Positions 34,251-44,579 of a stretch of 64,000 bases of DNA are shown one piece after another. Made by a program: the position numbers and the translations under genes. Below the pieces are notes generated by a model, which did not search any database, had not been told where the DNA came from, and was given only the letters and a program-made list of their open reading frames with translations. Every line of letters begins with the position of its first letter. The stretch's first letter is position 1. The stretch spans positions 95,253 through 159,252 of the forward strand of contig DF241038.1 in the NCBI GenBank assembly GCA_000507305.1, written 5' to 3'. This DNA is from Breviolum minutum Mf 1.05b.01 (lineage: Eukaryota > Sar > Dinophyceae > Suessiales > Symbiodiniaceae).

Positions 34251-36177
34251 GGGTTATACTAAATGACCCCTAGATTTGGTGACTCTGTGAGCATTCCTAG
34301 CTCCAGAAATCAGCATTGACTTTAGACTTTTTATGATTCTTTTCTATGATCCGCCGATATATTTTTATCTTAATGAATCTGGAGTGCCAGTTTTTGCACA
34401 TGTGATCTTTTAATGATTGATTTTTTGATGATTTTGATGAAATTTACCAAATTTGTTCGGTCCTTGAGGAATTCATGATCTATTTATGATTATTGTGTGA
34501 TGTTTATGATTTAGCTAGTGATGATCATGTTGTGATGTTCCTGGATTTTCTTTATAAACCCTTTTGTTTTATTGATTTTTCAACGAAAATTGGTGACACC
34601 ATCAACTTGCAAAATGATCACTAAAAAAACATATTTGCAAAAACTGACACTCCAAATTTATGAACAACACACTAAAAAAGTCATCTATATATGCATATAT
34701 ATATGCAAATCATTGAATAAATCAAATAAAATCAAGGCATCTCCCCATGTCACAACCTTTTATTGGCTTATTATCATTCCCATATAACTGCGCAGTACAA
34801 ACCCCATGTAAAACAATCAACGACGGCTGTCACTGCTCAGCCACACCTGCACAAAGACCACCTTGGTTCTTTTCAAACATTGAGGCGCTGGTTTTTTCCC
34901 CCTTGGATCTGTTGCTCGGGAAAGAGAAACCAAAAAACATCATAGTTATAGTTTTCGGTGATTCAAAAATGGACAGATATTCAACAGTCACCTTCAGCAA
35001 ATCAATGCAACAAACAAACATTTGACATGGGAATATTACATGATATAGAAATCATGACTGCAAACAAACATTTCCCATCGGTTTCATTGGAGCCGCTTCC
35101 ATCTTGAATATGCACGCAACATGTTCATCAAGCAACAACGGAAAAAAAAAAAAAAACGACACTCGAAGTTGCAAGATTTTTTTCACTTTGTCGGTGGCCA
35201 AGATGATTGCATGGTTAAACTCGTGATAGAAATAAGTCAAGCAGATTCCACCTACTGTGAAATCATATAGATTTGTTCATTTAGTGTAGCATATTTGTGA
35301 CACGTTTAGAGACATGTTTGACGTCCATATATCTCAAAGATATCTTGGCCACAGTCTTGTAGTCATTTTTGCCTGGCTTGTCAAGCAACGCAGGATCACT
35401 TGTTTAGATTAGCAGATCGCAAGATGTCACAACTTGCATCAAAGAACATCATCAGATTTGGAACTAAAGCCGATCCTCACACATCAGAAAAGATGAAGAA
35501 AAAGGTGTGCACTGATCAGTATCAATAGACCATCATGTGCAACATAAAACGAATCGGGTAGAAAACATGTCGCCATGCAAAAGCCATGCAAGATGTTGCA
35601 TGGTTTACGGCTCATGTTAGGAGTAAGTAAAATATGAATATGATAAATAAGAAACAACGTGAAACGACAAGCATAGTCATATAATCATATAATCATACTA
35701 TATAGAGATATATTCAGAGATAGTTGTTTGGCATTGTTGAATTCATATTTCACCAGATTGCTTGCCTCTATCATCCTAAGAGTCGCTTATTGACTTATTG
35801 CATGAGCGACATGCACCCCAACCGAAACATCTCTGGAAGACTGGTTGTTTTCAGAACACTAACTTTTTGAAAGCTTGCGAGCAATGACAATTTCATGAAA
35901 CAGTAGTAACAAAATAACGTAGCAACAGTTTACAAACCAAAGTTGCATTCGACATTAATGATCGCACATCACTGATAGCATTGAATATGCATGTGTGTTG
36001 GCATGATTTAACTTGCACAAAAGACACACACTACAATTTAAAGAGGTGCAGATTGTCATATAATGTATGTAGCTTTTTGATCAGAAGACAATAGAATCCT
36101 CTCCTCTCAGTATACTTAGTATACTTCTACAAAAACCCAACGTGTTTTTGTTCATTTAAATAAAATGGCAAAAAGTC
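34251..36177. other. AT-rich stretch, no supported gene
   Basis: I find no chain of in-phase exons. Two weak minus-strand candidates exist: 34823-34895 (VVFVQVWLSSDSRR, mostly G/C-ending codons, ending in a stop) and 35052-35102 (MEAAPMKPMGNVC). The rest is AT-rich with TGAT-type words near 34330-34530 and no palindromic elements. Confidence 0.45.
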
Positions 36178-36355
36178 TACCCTCCAGGAAATTAACATAT
36201 CCCACCTGGGGAAAAGGAAAATCATCTTCAAATATGCCTTATATCAGGGGGATATGTTAATTCCCTGGAGGGTAAGCTGGATGGTTTATAAGGGAAAACC
36301 CTATTAAAAATGGATGATTTGGGGGTACCACCATTTAAGGAAACACCAACATCCA
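36178..36355. mobile_element. Family F element followed by a family E half-element
   Basis: 36178-36274 has ends TACCCTCCAGGAAATTAACA and TGTTAATTCCCTGGAGGGTA. From 36278 the family-E core (GGATGGTTTATAAGGG, GGATGATTTGGGGG) runs to AAGGAAACACC. The E part overlaps the stop codon of the adjacent minus-strand gene at 36335. Confidence 0.75.
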
Positions 36356-36907
36356 CCAACCCACCATTTGAAGCCCTGAAGCCGAGGTACCCAAAGCAAT
36401 ACGATGCTCCAAGAGCAGCATCCAGAAGGTACGTGCCTGGAATCGACTCTGCCAATGGTGACAGGCCACAACACCAATCTGTTTGTTTCGTTTTGGGTAG
36501 TATAAATTTAATAAAAAGATATAAAAAGATATGAAAACCCGGTATGGAATGGAATCCCACCATCAACACCTCAACAAAAGTCTCTATGAAATGTATGAAA
36601 ACCCACGAAGATTGGATGAAAAATGTCTCACCCTCAACAAGTTGGGCTTCCATACCAAGTGTCGTGCAGCTGTGCGACGAGAGCAAAGCTCCGTCTCCCT
36701 GGGAACAGCAAGGAATAGATGTCTGGCTTTGGCAGCTGTAAAAAACCGAGCTTGTACCCAAAAATGACTCACTTGTTTTTCAATCCTGTTTTCTTTCCTT
36801 GCAAGGAACGGTGTGTTTTTGTCTTTTTGTTGGGGAGGTTGGGATGATGATGATGGCTGAGTTTTTGAGGGGGGCAAGATTCTTCGCTGAAATTGGGAAC
36901 AAGTCAT
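36335..36907 (-). CDS. Complete three-exon gene, 108-aa product
   Basis: Exon 1 (36773-36907) starts MTCSQFQRRILPPSKTQ, includes a Ser/Gln/Pro run and ends RKENRIEKQ before CAA|GTGAGTCA. A 37-bp intron ending GGTTTTTTACAG leads to exon 36656-36735 (LPKPDIYSLLFPGRRSFALV, 58% G/C-ending). Its phase-2 donor TG|GTATGG joins exon 36335-36446 (RFQARTFWMLLLEHRIALG), which ends MVGWWMLVFP and TAA. The C-terminal half is hydrophobic and may be membrane-associated. The plus strand of exon 2 is open as well (VVQLCDESKAPSPWEQQ). Function unknown. Confidence 0.5.
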
Positions 36908-37621
36908 GAAGGTTCCATTCAGGTACCTTTTTGAGGGGATCTTTCAGGGCCAATTGAAGTCTACAAAATGCTGGAACTTCGGAAACGAAAGGACCCTGTG
37001 TCTGTTAAGACACATCTATCTCAATGTTGTATTTCTGTATGAATCATATTGAATTTCACCTTAATCCAGATATATTTCAATGTAAATATATATGATATAT
37101 ATATATATATAAAAGAAAAAGATCTATTCGAAATATCTGGATTGGTGGGTAAATCCTAAGTATTTCAATTTATATTATTTCACCTAAAAAAACATCTTCA
37201 AACACCAAGCTTCATCCACTGAGTTTCCGAGCTCTAAATAACAACCACCAAAAGGTGGCCGTCTCACCACCTTCCATAGGCAGGCGCAGCATTTTGACAC
37301 ACGCGGATGGCGTGTCAGTAAAGGATGGTGGAATTCACTTGGCGATTTGGCGATTTGAGAGATTTAGGGTTTAGAAATTTTGGGTGTAGAAATTTGTCTC
37401 CGAATGTTGTTTTTTGCACATGTTTTTCTATCTCACATCCCAACCAAGCTTGATTTAAAGGTGAAACCACCTGACAAATTTTCAGCAAAATTGTTAAGGA
37501 ATCGGAATTATCCGAAACTTGAAAAACCCATCAATAAAGTTCAGGTTTTCTGCCAAAATAAAACAACTTGTGGATGGTAACTTGGGTTGATTTTTTGGGG
37601 AAAGTTGATGCTTCACGGATT

Positions 37622-37807
37622 TCACTTCCAACTAAAAATGCCACCCCGGAAGTCCGGTTCAAGTTTTTTTGCGGCTTCCCGGCCTCGGATAAACAAATAC
37701 CATCTTCCCAGGAGACGATGGCCACCTTTAACGGGAGAAAAAAAATATCTCAGCTCTGGGGTAAGATAAGACGGTGTTGACGTATCAATCTGGGCAAATT
37801 GGTACAA
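37622..37807 (-). CDS. Coding-like island, strand and frame unresolved
   Basis: Three readings compete. Minus, after GCCCAG: IDTSTPSYLTPELRY onward to GRWYLFIRGREAAKK and a stop. Minus, after CTCCCGTTAAAG: VAIVSWEDGICLSEAG with 67% G/C-ending codons. Plus, to an excellent TGGG|GTAAGAT donor: RFKFFCGFPASDKQIPSS. I list the island so it is not lost, but do not choose firmly. Confidence 0.3.
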   Translation of the reverse strand: MYQFAQIDTSTPSYLTPELRYFFSPVKGGHRLLGRWYLFIRGREAAKKLEPDFRGGIFSWK

Positions 37808-38321
37808 ATTCCTAAACCTGAACTTTCGGGGGATTTTGGGGAAACATGTTCCCTTCCTAAACCACCATTGAAGGTGACCTCGTCGGTTTGGTGGTTACAA
37901 TTTGCCCAGAATCAATGATAAAGATCAACATGAATAATTTTTGAGTAAAGCTGATGTGTTTTTGAACCGCACCTTTGAAACTGTTCAAAATTCACTATTA
38001 GATACTGAAATCATACAGAAGCATGTATTATTGGTGGTGAATCATGATGCATTTACAAAAATGTGAATGCAAATGTTTGCTACTACCGCATCTGTCATGA
38101 AATATGATAGTCAAACAAACAGATGCGTGCTGAATCCACTTTGTAAATCTGAAGGATGTCTTGCATCCATCAATAGATGTATGTACCGAAAATACCATAC
38201 AATACCCATCTGCTCCAAGCAGACTGCAATTGTAATACCCTACATCTTTTAAATTCAAAGATTCAATTGAATTAATTCTCTTCATCAATTCGTAGAATTT
38301 CAACCAGATGGGTGAAATCAT

Positions 38322-38437
38322 CTACTCTCCCTGAAACCAACAGCTCGTCCTGAAAATTGGTGGTTGGGAGACAAGCCTTTCCTGTTGGGGCCCGGCCCAT
38401 TTTCAGAAGCGTTGGCTGTTAGTTTCAGGGAGGGTAG
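38322..38437. mobile_element. Family B MITE-like element
   Basis: TACTCTCCCTGAAACCAACA and, inverted, TGTTAGTTTCAGGGAGGGTAG. Confidence 0.8.
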
Positions 38438-38799
38438 TCAAACCTCAAGTACATACCTTACTTGTAAATTACAGTGCTAGAGATTTGTATCAAATTTGAT
38501 TTCCCCCAAAAACAAGACATGGATTTCCTCAAATGATCCCTCAAACTGACAATGCACTAGGAAAATTAGAAAATCCACTTAGAAATTTACCAAAAAATGT
38601 TTGTATCAACTTTCATCTCCCTCCCAAAAAAACCTCACCCCAAAACATTGAAGTAAGAACCCCCTTTTTGGCTAAAAGCTATTTGAGGAAAAAAAACGGT
38701 TGTTTAGTGTATATAGGGATTTTGATACTACCCAGTTATATGGAGATCTTTTTTTTTTGGCCCATGAAATCAGGATTCTGCAGATTCCTATGAACCAAC

Positions 38800-38915
38800 C
38801 AGGGGATAATTTGGGGAAAAATCGGGGTTCCACCCGTCGTTTCACTCGTTTTGGACCCGTGTGCCTCAGGCGAAGGTCGACCCAAAGGTCTAGGCACTGA
38901 CACTTGTGCCGCCGC
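38800..38915 (-). CDS. Exon of an unrecognised gene
   Basis: The acceptor is strong (TGGTGCCCTTTGCCAG). In the best-biased frame (56% G/C-ending) it reads RRHKCQCLDLWVDLRLRH then GPKRVKRRVEPRFFP to a CCTG|GTTGGT donor. An earlier donor at ACGA|GTGAAAC would end it at 38846. Phase 0 gives AAAQVSVPRPLGRPSPEA instead. A (TA)n tract with an N at 39008 lies just upstream. Confidence 0.45.
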
Positions 38916-38989
38916 CTGGCAAAGGGCACCAGGTACAAGCAAATTGTGACACACTCCTCCAGTTTTTTTGGGGGGGAAATATGGTATGT

Positions 38990-39035
38990 ATAATGTATAT
39001 ATATATANTTATATATATATATTATACGTATAGAT
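38990..39035. repeat. (TA)n microsatellite with an ambiguous base
   Basis: Alternating TA broken by an N at 39008, probably marking an unresolved repeat length. Confidence 0.8.
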
Positions 39036-39108
39036 AGATATGAAGTGCATACTATGAACAAATATCATGAACATATGTCTATGTGTGGATATGTTCATAT
39101 AAATATGT

Positions 39109-40151
39109 TCATATACGGCAGTGTTTTTGTCCATGCATGTTCCGGTTTATTATTTTACGGGGGTTAGGTGATGGCCCATGGCCATTTTCATGCCTCCAAG
39201 GTGGTCTACCAAAGGAATGCTGAAACAACGGTGGCGAAAACATCAGATGGGAAGAGGATGGATCCACATGATCGATTAAAAAACAAATACAAACATGAAA
39301 CAAACATGAAATTCCTTCAACAAAAAGAAAAACCACAACTTAAGGTTATCTCCATGTTCATTCCATGTTCATCATGTCAAATCATTGATATATATTCAAA
39401 AACATCCACATCTCACCTTTCCAAGTTGCACTTCATTTGCCAACAACTCACCAGAAATGATCTTTGTTTTCAACCTTTTCAACTTCACACACCGTTCACC
39501 ACACCGAAGTTTGTCGAAAAAAAATGGGCGCCCCCAACGTCGGAGCGTTGTCGTAACGAGCTTAAAGCAAAACGGAGATGTTCCAACAACTCCACCTGAG
39601 CAACGCGAAACAAACCCCGAAAATGACATTCTATTACACTGATTGGTTCATAGAGATCCTTATATCAGGGAAATGTTTGGTACCCTCAGGATGGTACCCT
39701 TACTAATCAACCCCATATACACCTTATATAGTGTGTATTTATTGGGTATATCCCATGTGGGTCATCAGATGAATACTGCTGATGGACAAACTCCGGCACC
39801 ACCAAGGATGATGATTATCCCATTATTGATAGGGGTTTCATACATGTCAGGTGGTTGTTTGGGATTTCTTCCATCAACAGTATTATACTGATTGTTTGAT
39901 GTTGGGAAAAAGGTAAAACATATTCCCCAAACGGTGGCTTCATGGTGATGAATCCCATGGTAGAAAGTAAAATCACCTTAAACCAATCCAAGCTCATAGA
40001 GATGCTTATAATGGCTCATTGGAATCCCCATATGACTGGTTCTAATCCCCAATGGAAATAAACAAATGCCAGGGTTTTGGTCATTGCTCACCTGCGAATC
40101 GATGTCAAAGAGAAAGCGGAAGCACCCCAAGTGGTGGAGACTTGGGAACAT
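39109..40151 (-). CDS. Complete three-exon gene, 87-aa product
   Basis: The ATG at 40151 opens exon 40092-40151 (MFPSLHHLGCFRFLFDIDSQ), in which 13 of 16 codons before the donor end in G or C. The donor is CGCAG|GTGAGC. Exon 39503-39595, after CGCGTTGCTCAG, reads VELLEHLRFALSSLRQRSD then GGAHFFSTNFG. Exon 39109-39219, after a long pyrimidine tract ending GTTGTTTCAG, reads HSFGRPPWRHENGHGPSP and ends RNMHGQKHCRI then TGA. All joins are phase 0. The introns are 496 bp (with a family-A element at 39772-39883) and 283 bp. The N-terminus is hydrophobic and the C-terminus His/Arg-rich. Unrecognised. The last exon has competing readings on both strands. Confidence 0.58.
39772..39883. mobile_element. 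Family A MITE-like element
   Basis: TACTGCTGATGG (one change) and CTTCCATCAACAGTAT, inside intron 1 of the 87-aa gene. Confidence 0.75.
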
Positions 40152-40190
40152 ACCTTTTCACATGTTCAAAAAAAATAATATATATATATA

Positions 40191-40292
40191 TACCCTCCAG
40201 GGAAGTAGCATATCCCACCAAAACGGAACAAGGAACAACATGAACTCAAAAGTGCCTTTAAAAGGGTATATGTTAGTTCCCAGGAGAGTGTA
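40191..40292. mobile_element. Family F MITE-like element
   Basis: TACCCTCCAGGGAAGTAGCA and, inverted, TATGTTAGTTCCCAGGAGAG. It sits just upstream of the 87-aa gene's ATG. Confidence 0.75.
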
Positions 40293-40505
40293 TACATATA
40301 TATGTATATGATATGTATACATGATTATCATACGTATATATGATATATGTAGACAATATGTATAATCAGCTTGTAAATGCAGAGAGAGAAAGAGTCATGA
40401 TAGTTCAAGTTGTATTAAATAGGTGATTGCTTTGGACATATATATATATATATAATTATATATAACTCTCTAAAAGATCTAACAAGCCCAAGTATTTCAA
40501 GAGCG

Positions 40506-40953
40506 CTAAGCTATGCAGGAGGAAGAGCTTAGCTTGTCAGTCATGATCTTTTTGGAGATCGACTCCATCAAGTTGTATGGACTTTTTTTCATGCAAAGGG
40601 AGACACTTACCTTGCTATATATTTTCAATATGGGTGTTTCCAAAAATAGGGGTACCCTAAATGGATGGTTTATAATGGAAAACCCTAGGAAAATTGATGA
40701 TTAGGGGGTACCCCTATTTTTGGAAACATCCATATTTTCAATATATACGTCCTGGCTACAATTTCAGGAAATCACAATCACAAACAAACCCAATGACATA
40801 TGACGTTTCAACAAATTTTTACCAGCTTCCAACCAACCATCTCCATCACCCAAAGAATCTCCACAGGGCCTCACCTCCTTCTGTAAATTCAGCTGTTGCC
40901 GGGTGAAGTGTTGGAAACTCTCGAAAGCATCTTCCGCTGCGGGCCTCACGGAT
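40506..40953 (-). CDS. Two-exon 3' part of an unrecognised gene
   Basis: Exon 40875-40953 follows ATGATTTTGCAG and reads SVRPAAEDAFESFQHFTR then QQLNLQKE to a perfect GAG|GTGAGG donor; 64% of codons end in G or C. Exon 40506-40562 joins in phase 0 and reads SISKKIMTDKLSSSSCIA to TAG (67%). A longer version of the second exon from 40581 is possible in other phases. A family-E element (40631-40731) fills most of the intron. The 5' exon is not identified; the function is unknown. Confidence 0.5.
40631..40731. mobile_element. Family E MITE-like element
   Basis: GGGTGTTTCCAAAAATAGGG and the almost perfect inverse CCCTATTTTTGGAAACATCC, about 23-bp arms with GGTACCC. Confidence 0.85.
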
Positions 40954-41152
40954 CTGCAAAATCATGGCTGGTCAACCTACCTCCACCCCCCCGGATCACG
41001 TACCCCCCCTTCAGAAATTAGGGTTTAACAAGGCCCCCTGGGAAAGCAATGGTTTAATAAGCCATTAATGAGGACTTTTTTTGTGGGGTGGGGTACGTTA
41101 CGGGTAGGTTGACTAGCCATCAACAAGATCATCCAGGCAAAAAAGGAAAACT

Positions 41153-41216
41153 ACTGTCCTTTTGGGGCGTCCAAAAGCCTATTTTCAGGTGCGAACTGTT
41201 AGTTTTATGGAGGTTA
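41153..41216. mobile_element. Family B MITE-like element, one end
   Basis: Right half only: TTTTCAGGTGCGAACTGTTAG followed by TTTTATGGAGG. Confidence 0.6.
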
Positions 41217-41695
41217 CATTTCCGCATTCATCTTCTTGCCAATAGAAGTTTCTTTGATGAAATGTTGCTGGCTTGGAAATGTCACGTTTGCAGGCATTGT
41301 TTGAACAACGGTAAAGACTCCAGCAATCTGACATATGCATGGAAAATTTACCGGTATCTGAACCTCAAAAAAAATAATTCTGTATTTGGCTGCGTGTATA
41401 TATATATATATATTTTTATTTTTTTTTGGTTTCAATGTGTATATATATATATATACATATACTATACGATTCATGTGTACATATGTGTATATATATACAC
41501 ACTTTAACCAACACACTAGGGTTTCTTGATTCCTGCAAGTACCATACAACCATTCTCTCCTCATTGGACCACTTCATTTCCCCCTAGGTCTCCAAACGAT
41601 AGCAAACCTATCCGCAGAAAAAGCCGTAGGACTATGCTGGCAAGCAGCAAGTCAGCCTCAAGGGACATGCAAAATCCCACAGTTGTCAAAAGATG

Positions 41696-41954
41696 AACAC
41701 CCCTGAAGATTAACGGCTGGAACATAATTCCCTGGAGGTTTGGTTCAGATCATTTTCCTTTCTAAATGGGTGATTTGTAAGTTACATATTAATCTTCCAG
41801 GGTGAATCAAGCTCGAAAAAGGGATTCGGAAATATCACAGTCAAGATACTGTTGATGGAAAGAATCCTGTTAACCAGTTGAGGTTGCTAGTTATCACATT
41901 TTTTACAGGGTTTTATATATACATGCCAGGTGGTTGTTTGGGATTTTTTCCATC
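41696..41954. mobile_element. Family D element followed by family A element
   Basis: 41696-41806 has CACCCCTGAAGATTAACG and TATTAATCTTCCAGGGTG. 41846-41954 has ATACTGTTGATGG, core ACCAGTTGAGGTTGC, and a degraded right end (TTTTTCCATC). Confidence 0.7.
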
Positions 41955-42253
41955 TTTTTTGGCCTTGGGCCTACCCATACCATTTAAATGATCCAATCCT
42001 TATAGCCCAATGAATCCTAACAAACCATGGGAATTCTTGGTTGTTGGATGGATTTGTTGATTCCCAACGTTGTTCTTAAAAGACGAGTTTTTGGCCCCCT
42101 CAAAGAGGTTCTCATTTTTCGGTATATATACTATTCTACTATGATATTTCCCAAGACCACCAAAATGTTCACATGAAAGTCCACTGTCTAAACAGTAAAG
42201 GTCGAATTTTGTAGAAAAAATCCTCCCCAGTTGTGGGAAGGTCATCAAGAATA

Positions 42254-42590
42254 ACTAGTTGGTGAACCAACCCATTTGAAAAATATGCGCAAGTCCAATT
42301 GGAGAAAATCTCCCCAGAGATCAGGATGAACATGAGAAAAACATTTGAAACTAAAACCTAGAATAGAAATGCTTGAACCAACCCAGTTGAAAAATATGCG
42401 CACGTCAAAATGCAATCGACTCATCCCCAACTTTTCGGGGTGAAAATAATTCAACTAGTTGGTGGTTGAACCAACCCATCTGAAAAATATGCTCGTCAAA
42501 TTGGATCATCTCCCCAAGGATCGGGATGAAAATAAAAAATAGTTGAAACATGTTGAAACCACCACCTAGAAAAATGTTTGAGTTGCCACC
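42254..42590. mobile_element. Cluster of three family C elements
   Basis: Three consecutive copies with the GAAAAATATGC core start near 42254, 42370 and 42455. The last is the most intact (TAGTTGGTGGTTGAACC to GAAACCACCACCTAG). They share orientation, so this is either serial insertion or local duplication. Confidence 0.7.
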
Positions 42591-43002
42591 ACCTAGATAG
42601 GGATATTCCCTATATATATTCCCTATAAATTCCCTATATAAAGATATGTTTGAGTTGCCAAAAAACCCTAAAATAACCCTCGCCTCAGTAGAGATCTCAA
42701 TGCCAGGCCGGCGAGCCCTCAGCCGGGAGGGAGGAAATAACTGGGATGACATCCAGGATGGGAAAAAAATGGTCAGAGGGAACTTAGTTTCCCTAAGATT
42801 TAAATTGAAGGACTAAGACATCATTTTTAAGGAAATCATTGAAAAATCATTGGGGAACAACGGTTTGACTCAAACATATGTTGATGTTGTGATTCCCTTC
42901 GAGATGCTTCCCTAAGAAATACCATGCTGGGATGGATCTTAGGCATGCAACCCTCGCAGTGATGGGGTTCCATCCACTGGCTCAACTAATTCCGCAGATG
43001 CA

Positions 43003-43140
43003 ATGGCCGAAATGTTCACACTTTGGAAGCCGAGGATGGGAACAAGAGGAATCACAGTTCCCCCTGTAAAACCCTTCTTGGAACTGTTGGTCCTTTGGAG
43101 GTTTCTGCTTTTGTTTCCTGAATTTGATGAATATGTTGAG
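43003..43140 (+). CDS. Hydrophobic first-exon candidate, strand uncertain
   Basis: From ATG at 43003 the plus strand reads MAEMFTLWKPRMGTRGIT then LELLVLWRFLLLFPEF to TTGAG|GTGAGATC, a strong donor. On the minus strand, exon 42952-43063 after GGTTTTACAG (GTVIPLVPILGFQSVNIS) is also open. I lean to plus because of its donor. Confidence 0.33.
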
Positions 43141-43500
43141 GTGAGATCATTGCAGATTGCCCAATGGGTCATTCTGGGCTCAAGATGAAGACACCTCAAA
43201 TAAAGGCTATTCCCATTCCCAAATCTATTCCACAAGTATACGCCTTGGAAATCTAAGATGAATGACCAAAATCACATATATGTCTTCGAAATGGTGGTTT
43301 TGGAATCTATGTTCGTTGTTCGAGGTGTAACTGTATAGCCATGTAAAATTGTGAAGTCTTTGGTGGGTCATGCACATCCTTGCTTGGGTGTCCCCTGTGC
43401 CACAATGTCAGCAAATCAAAATCAAGGATTTCCATGCTTTTCAGTGTTCAACTCCCTGTAGAAATGTCTCCTGCTTTCTCACTGTATGTTTCGAACACTT

Positions 43501-43927
43501 CTAGGACACGAGTAAGATGAGTTCTTCTCGAAAGTTGTGATGTGAAGCGGATTATGAAAGAGGGCGCAAAGGTACGTGCTCGAAAGTTTACCCATTTTCT
43601 TTATATCATGTATACTATGCCTTATATACGCATACACATATTATAGATTCTGTTTGTCACCCTTCCCCCCATCTGGGTCCATCCAACCATATGGCAGCTC
43701 TGCATGCGCCGATCGCCTGGTGGCCAGCTTACAGTCACCTTTTACCAACCCAAACACTGCACTCTCAGAGCTTAAATCACTGAAACTTCACATGTCTTAT
43801 GCATTGGTTGATCCTCCCAATGTTTTTTCGTTTTTTTTTGTTAGAATTTTCTCACCCATATTGTTGGGATATTGCAAAAGATGGCATCACAAAAAAGGGT
43901 GGAACTCCGGGTTGGTTCATTCGCCAT
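43501..43927 (-). CDS. Complete three-exon gene, 54-aa product with WW-like motif
   Basis: Exon 43856-43927 starts MANEPTRSSTLFCDAIFC and ends TIW before ATGG|GTGAGAAA. Exon 43661-43727 joins in phase 0 and reads LATRRSAHAELPYGWMDPD then GGK (64% G/C-ending). Its phase-1 donor AAGG|GTGACA joins the 26-bp exon 43501-43526 (ELILLVS, TAG) after a pyrimidine-rich acceptor. LPYGWMDPDGGK resembles the first strand of a WW domain, but the second conserved Trp is absent. The small size makes this model tentative. Confidence 0.42.
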
Positions 43928-43962
43928 TTTGGTGCTTGAGCCTATTCAAGGCAAAACAACAA

Positions 43963-44088
43963 TACCCTCCAGAAAACTAACAAATATCCCAGCAAACGGG
44001 AAAGCCGGAACATCATCAACTCAACAGTGCCGGCGTGGGATCGGGGGATATCTGATCATTCAAACATTCAATCATTCTCAGGAGGGTA
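43963..44088. mobile_element. Family F MITE-like element
   Basis: TACCCTCCAGAAAACTAAC and TCATTCTCAGGAGGGTAC. The interior has diverged from other copies. It lies just upstream of the 54-aa gene. Confidence 0.65.
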
Positions 44089-44245
44089 CAGTATTCCTGG
44101 GATAGTTCATCACCATTTGAGAGAGTCACAATCAAAACCTTTTGGGATCCTAAAAAAACATCGCAGATGTGTATAGATGTGTCAACGAGCAATTTAACGA
44201 ACATCTCAAGACAAATGAAAGGGAAGGGCATGTTGGAAAGAAAAT

Positions 44246-44359
44246 GACCCTCCCTGAAACTATCAAAGATAGCCCCTGAAACTCAATGGTTGGAAATCAA
44301 TCAATTTCCTTGTGGGATGACTTCCCGGCAGGTGCGAACTGTTAGTTTCAGGGAGTGTC
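44246..44359. mobile_element. Family B MITE-like element
   Basis: GACCCTCCCTGAAACTATC and the inverse GAACTGTTAGTTTCAGGGAG. Confidence 0.8.
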
Positions 44360-44579
44360 ATGGAAAATAGGTGTTGTAACACAACCAAGTAGACCTCAGG
44401 TATAGAAACCCCCAGTGGGGTCATATCTGGGCGCGGAAAGACTTAGTTTATCAAATGGATTTTAACACAACAACGAACCGATCAAGGATTCATCCCTTCA
44501 TCCAAAGAATTAACAAACCTTTGTCATAAGCGTATCATATCCAAACAGTCGCTGTGCTATAGAATCTCCGTCTTTTCGT

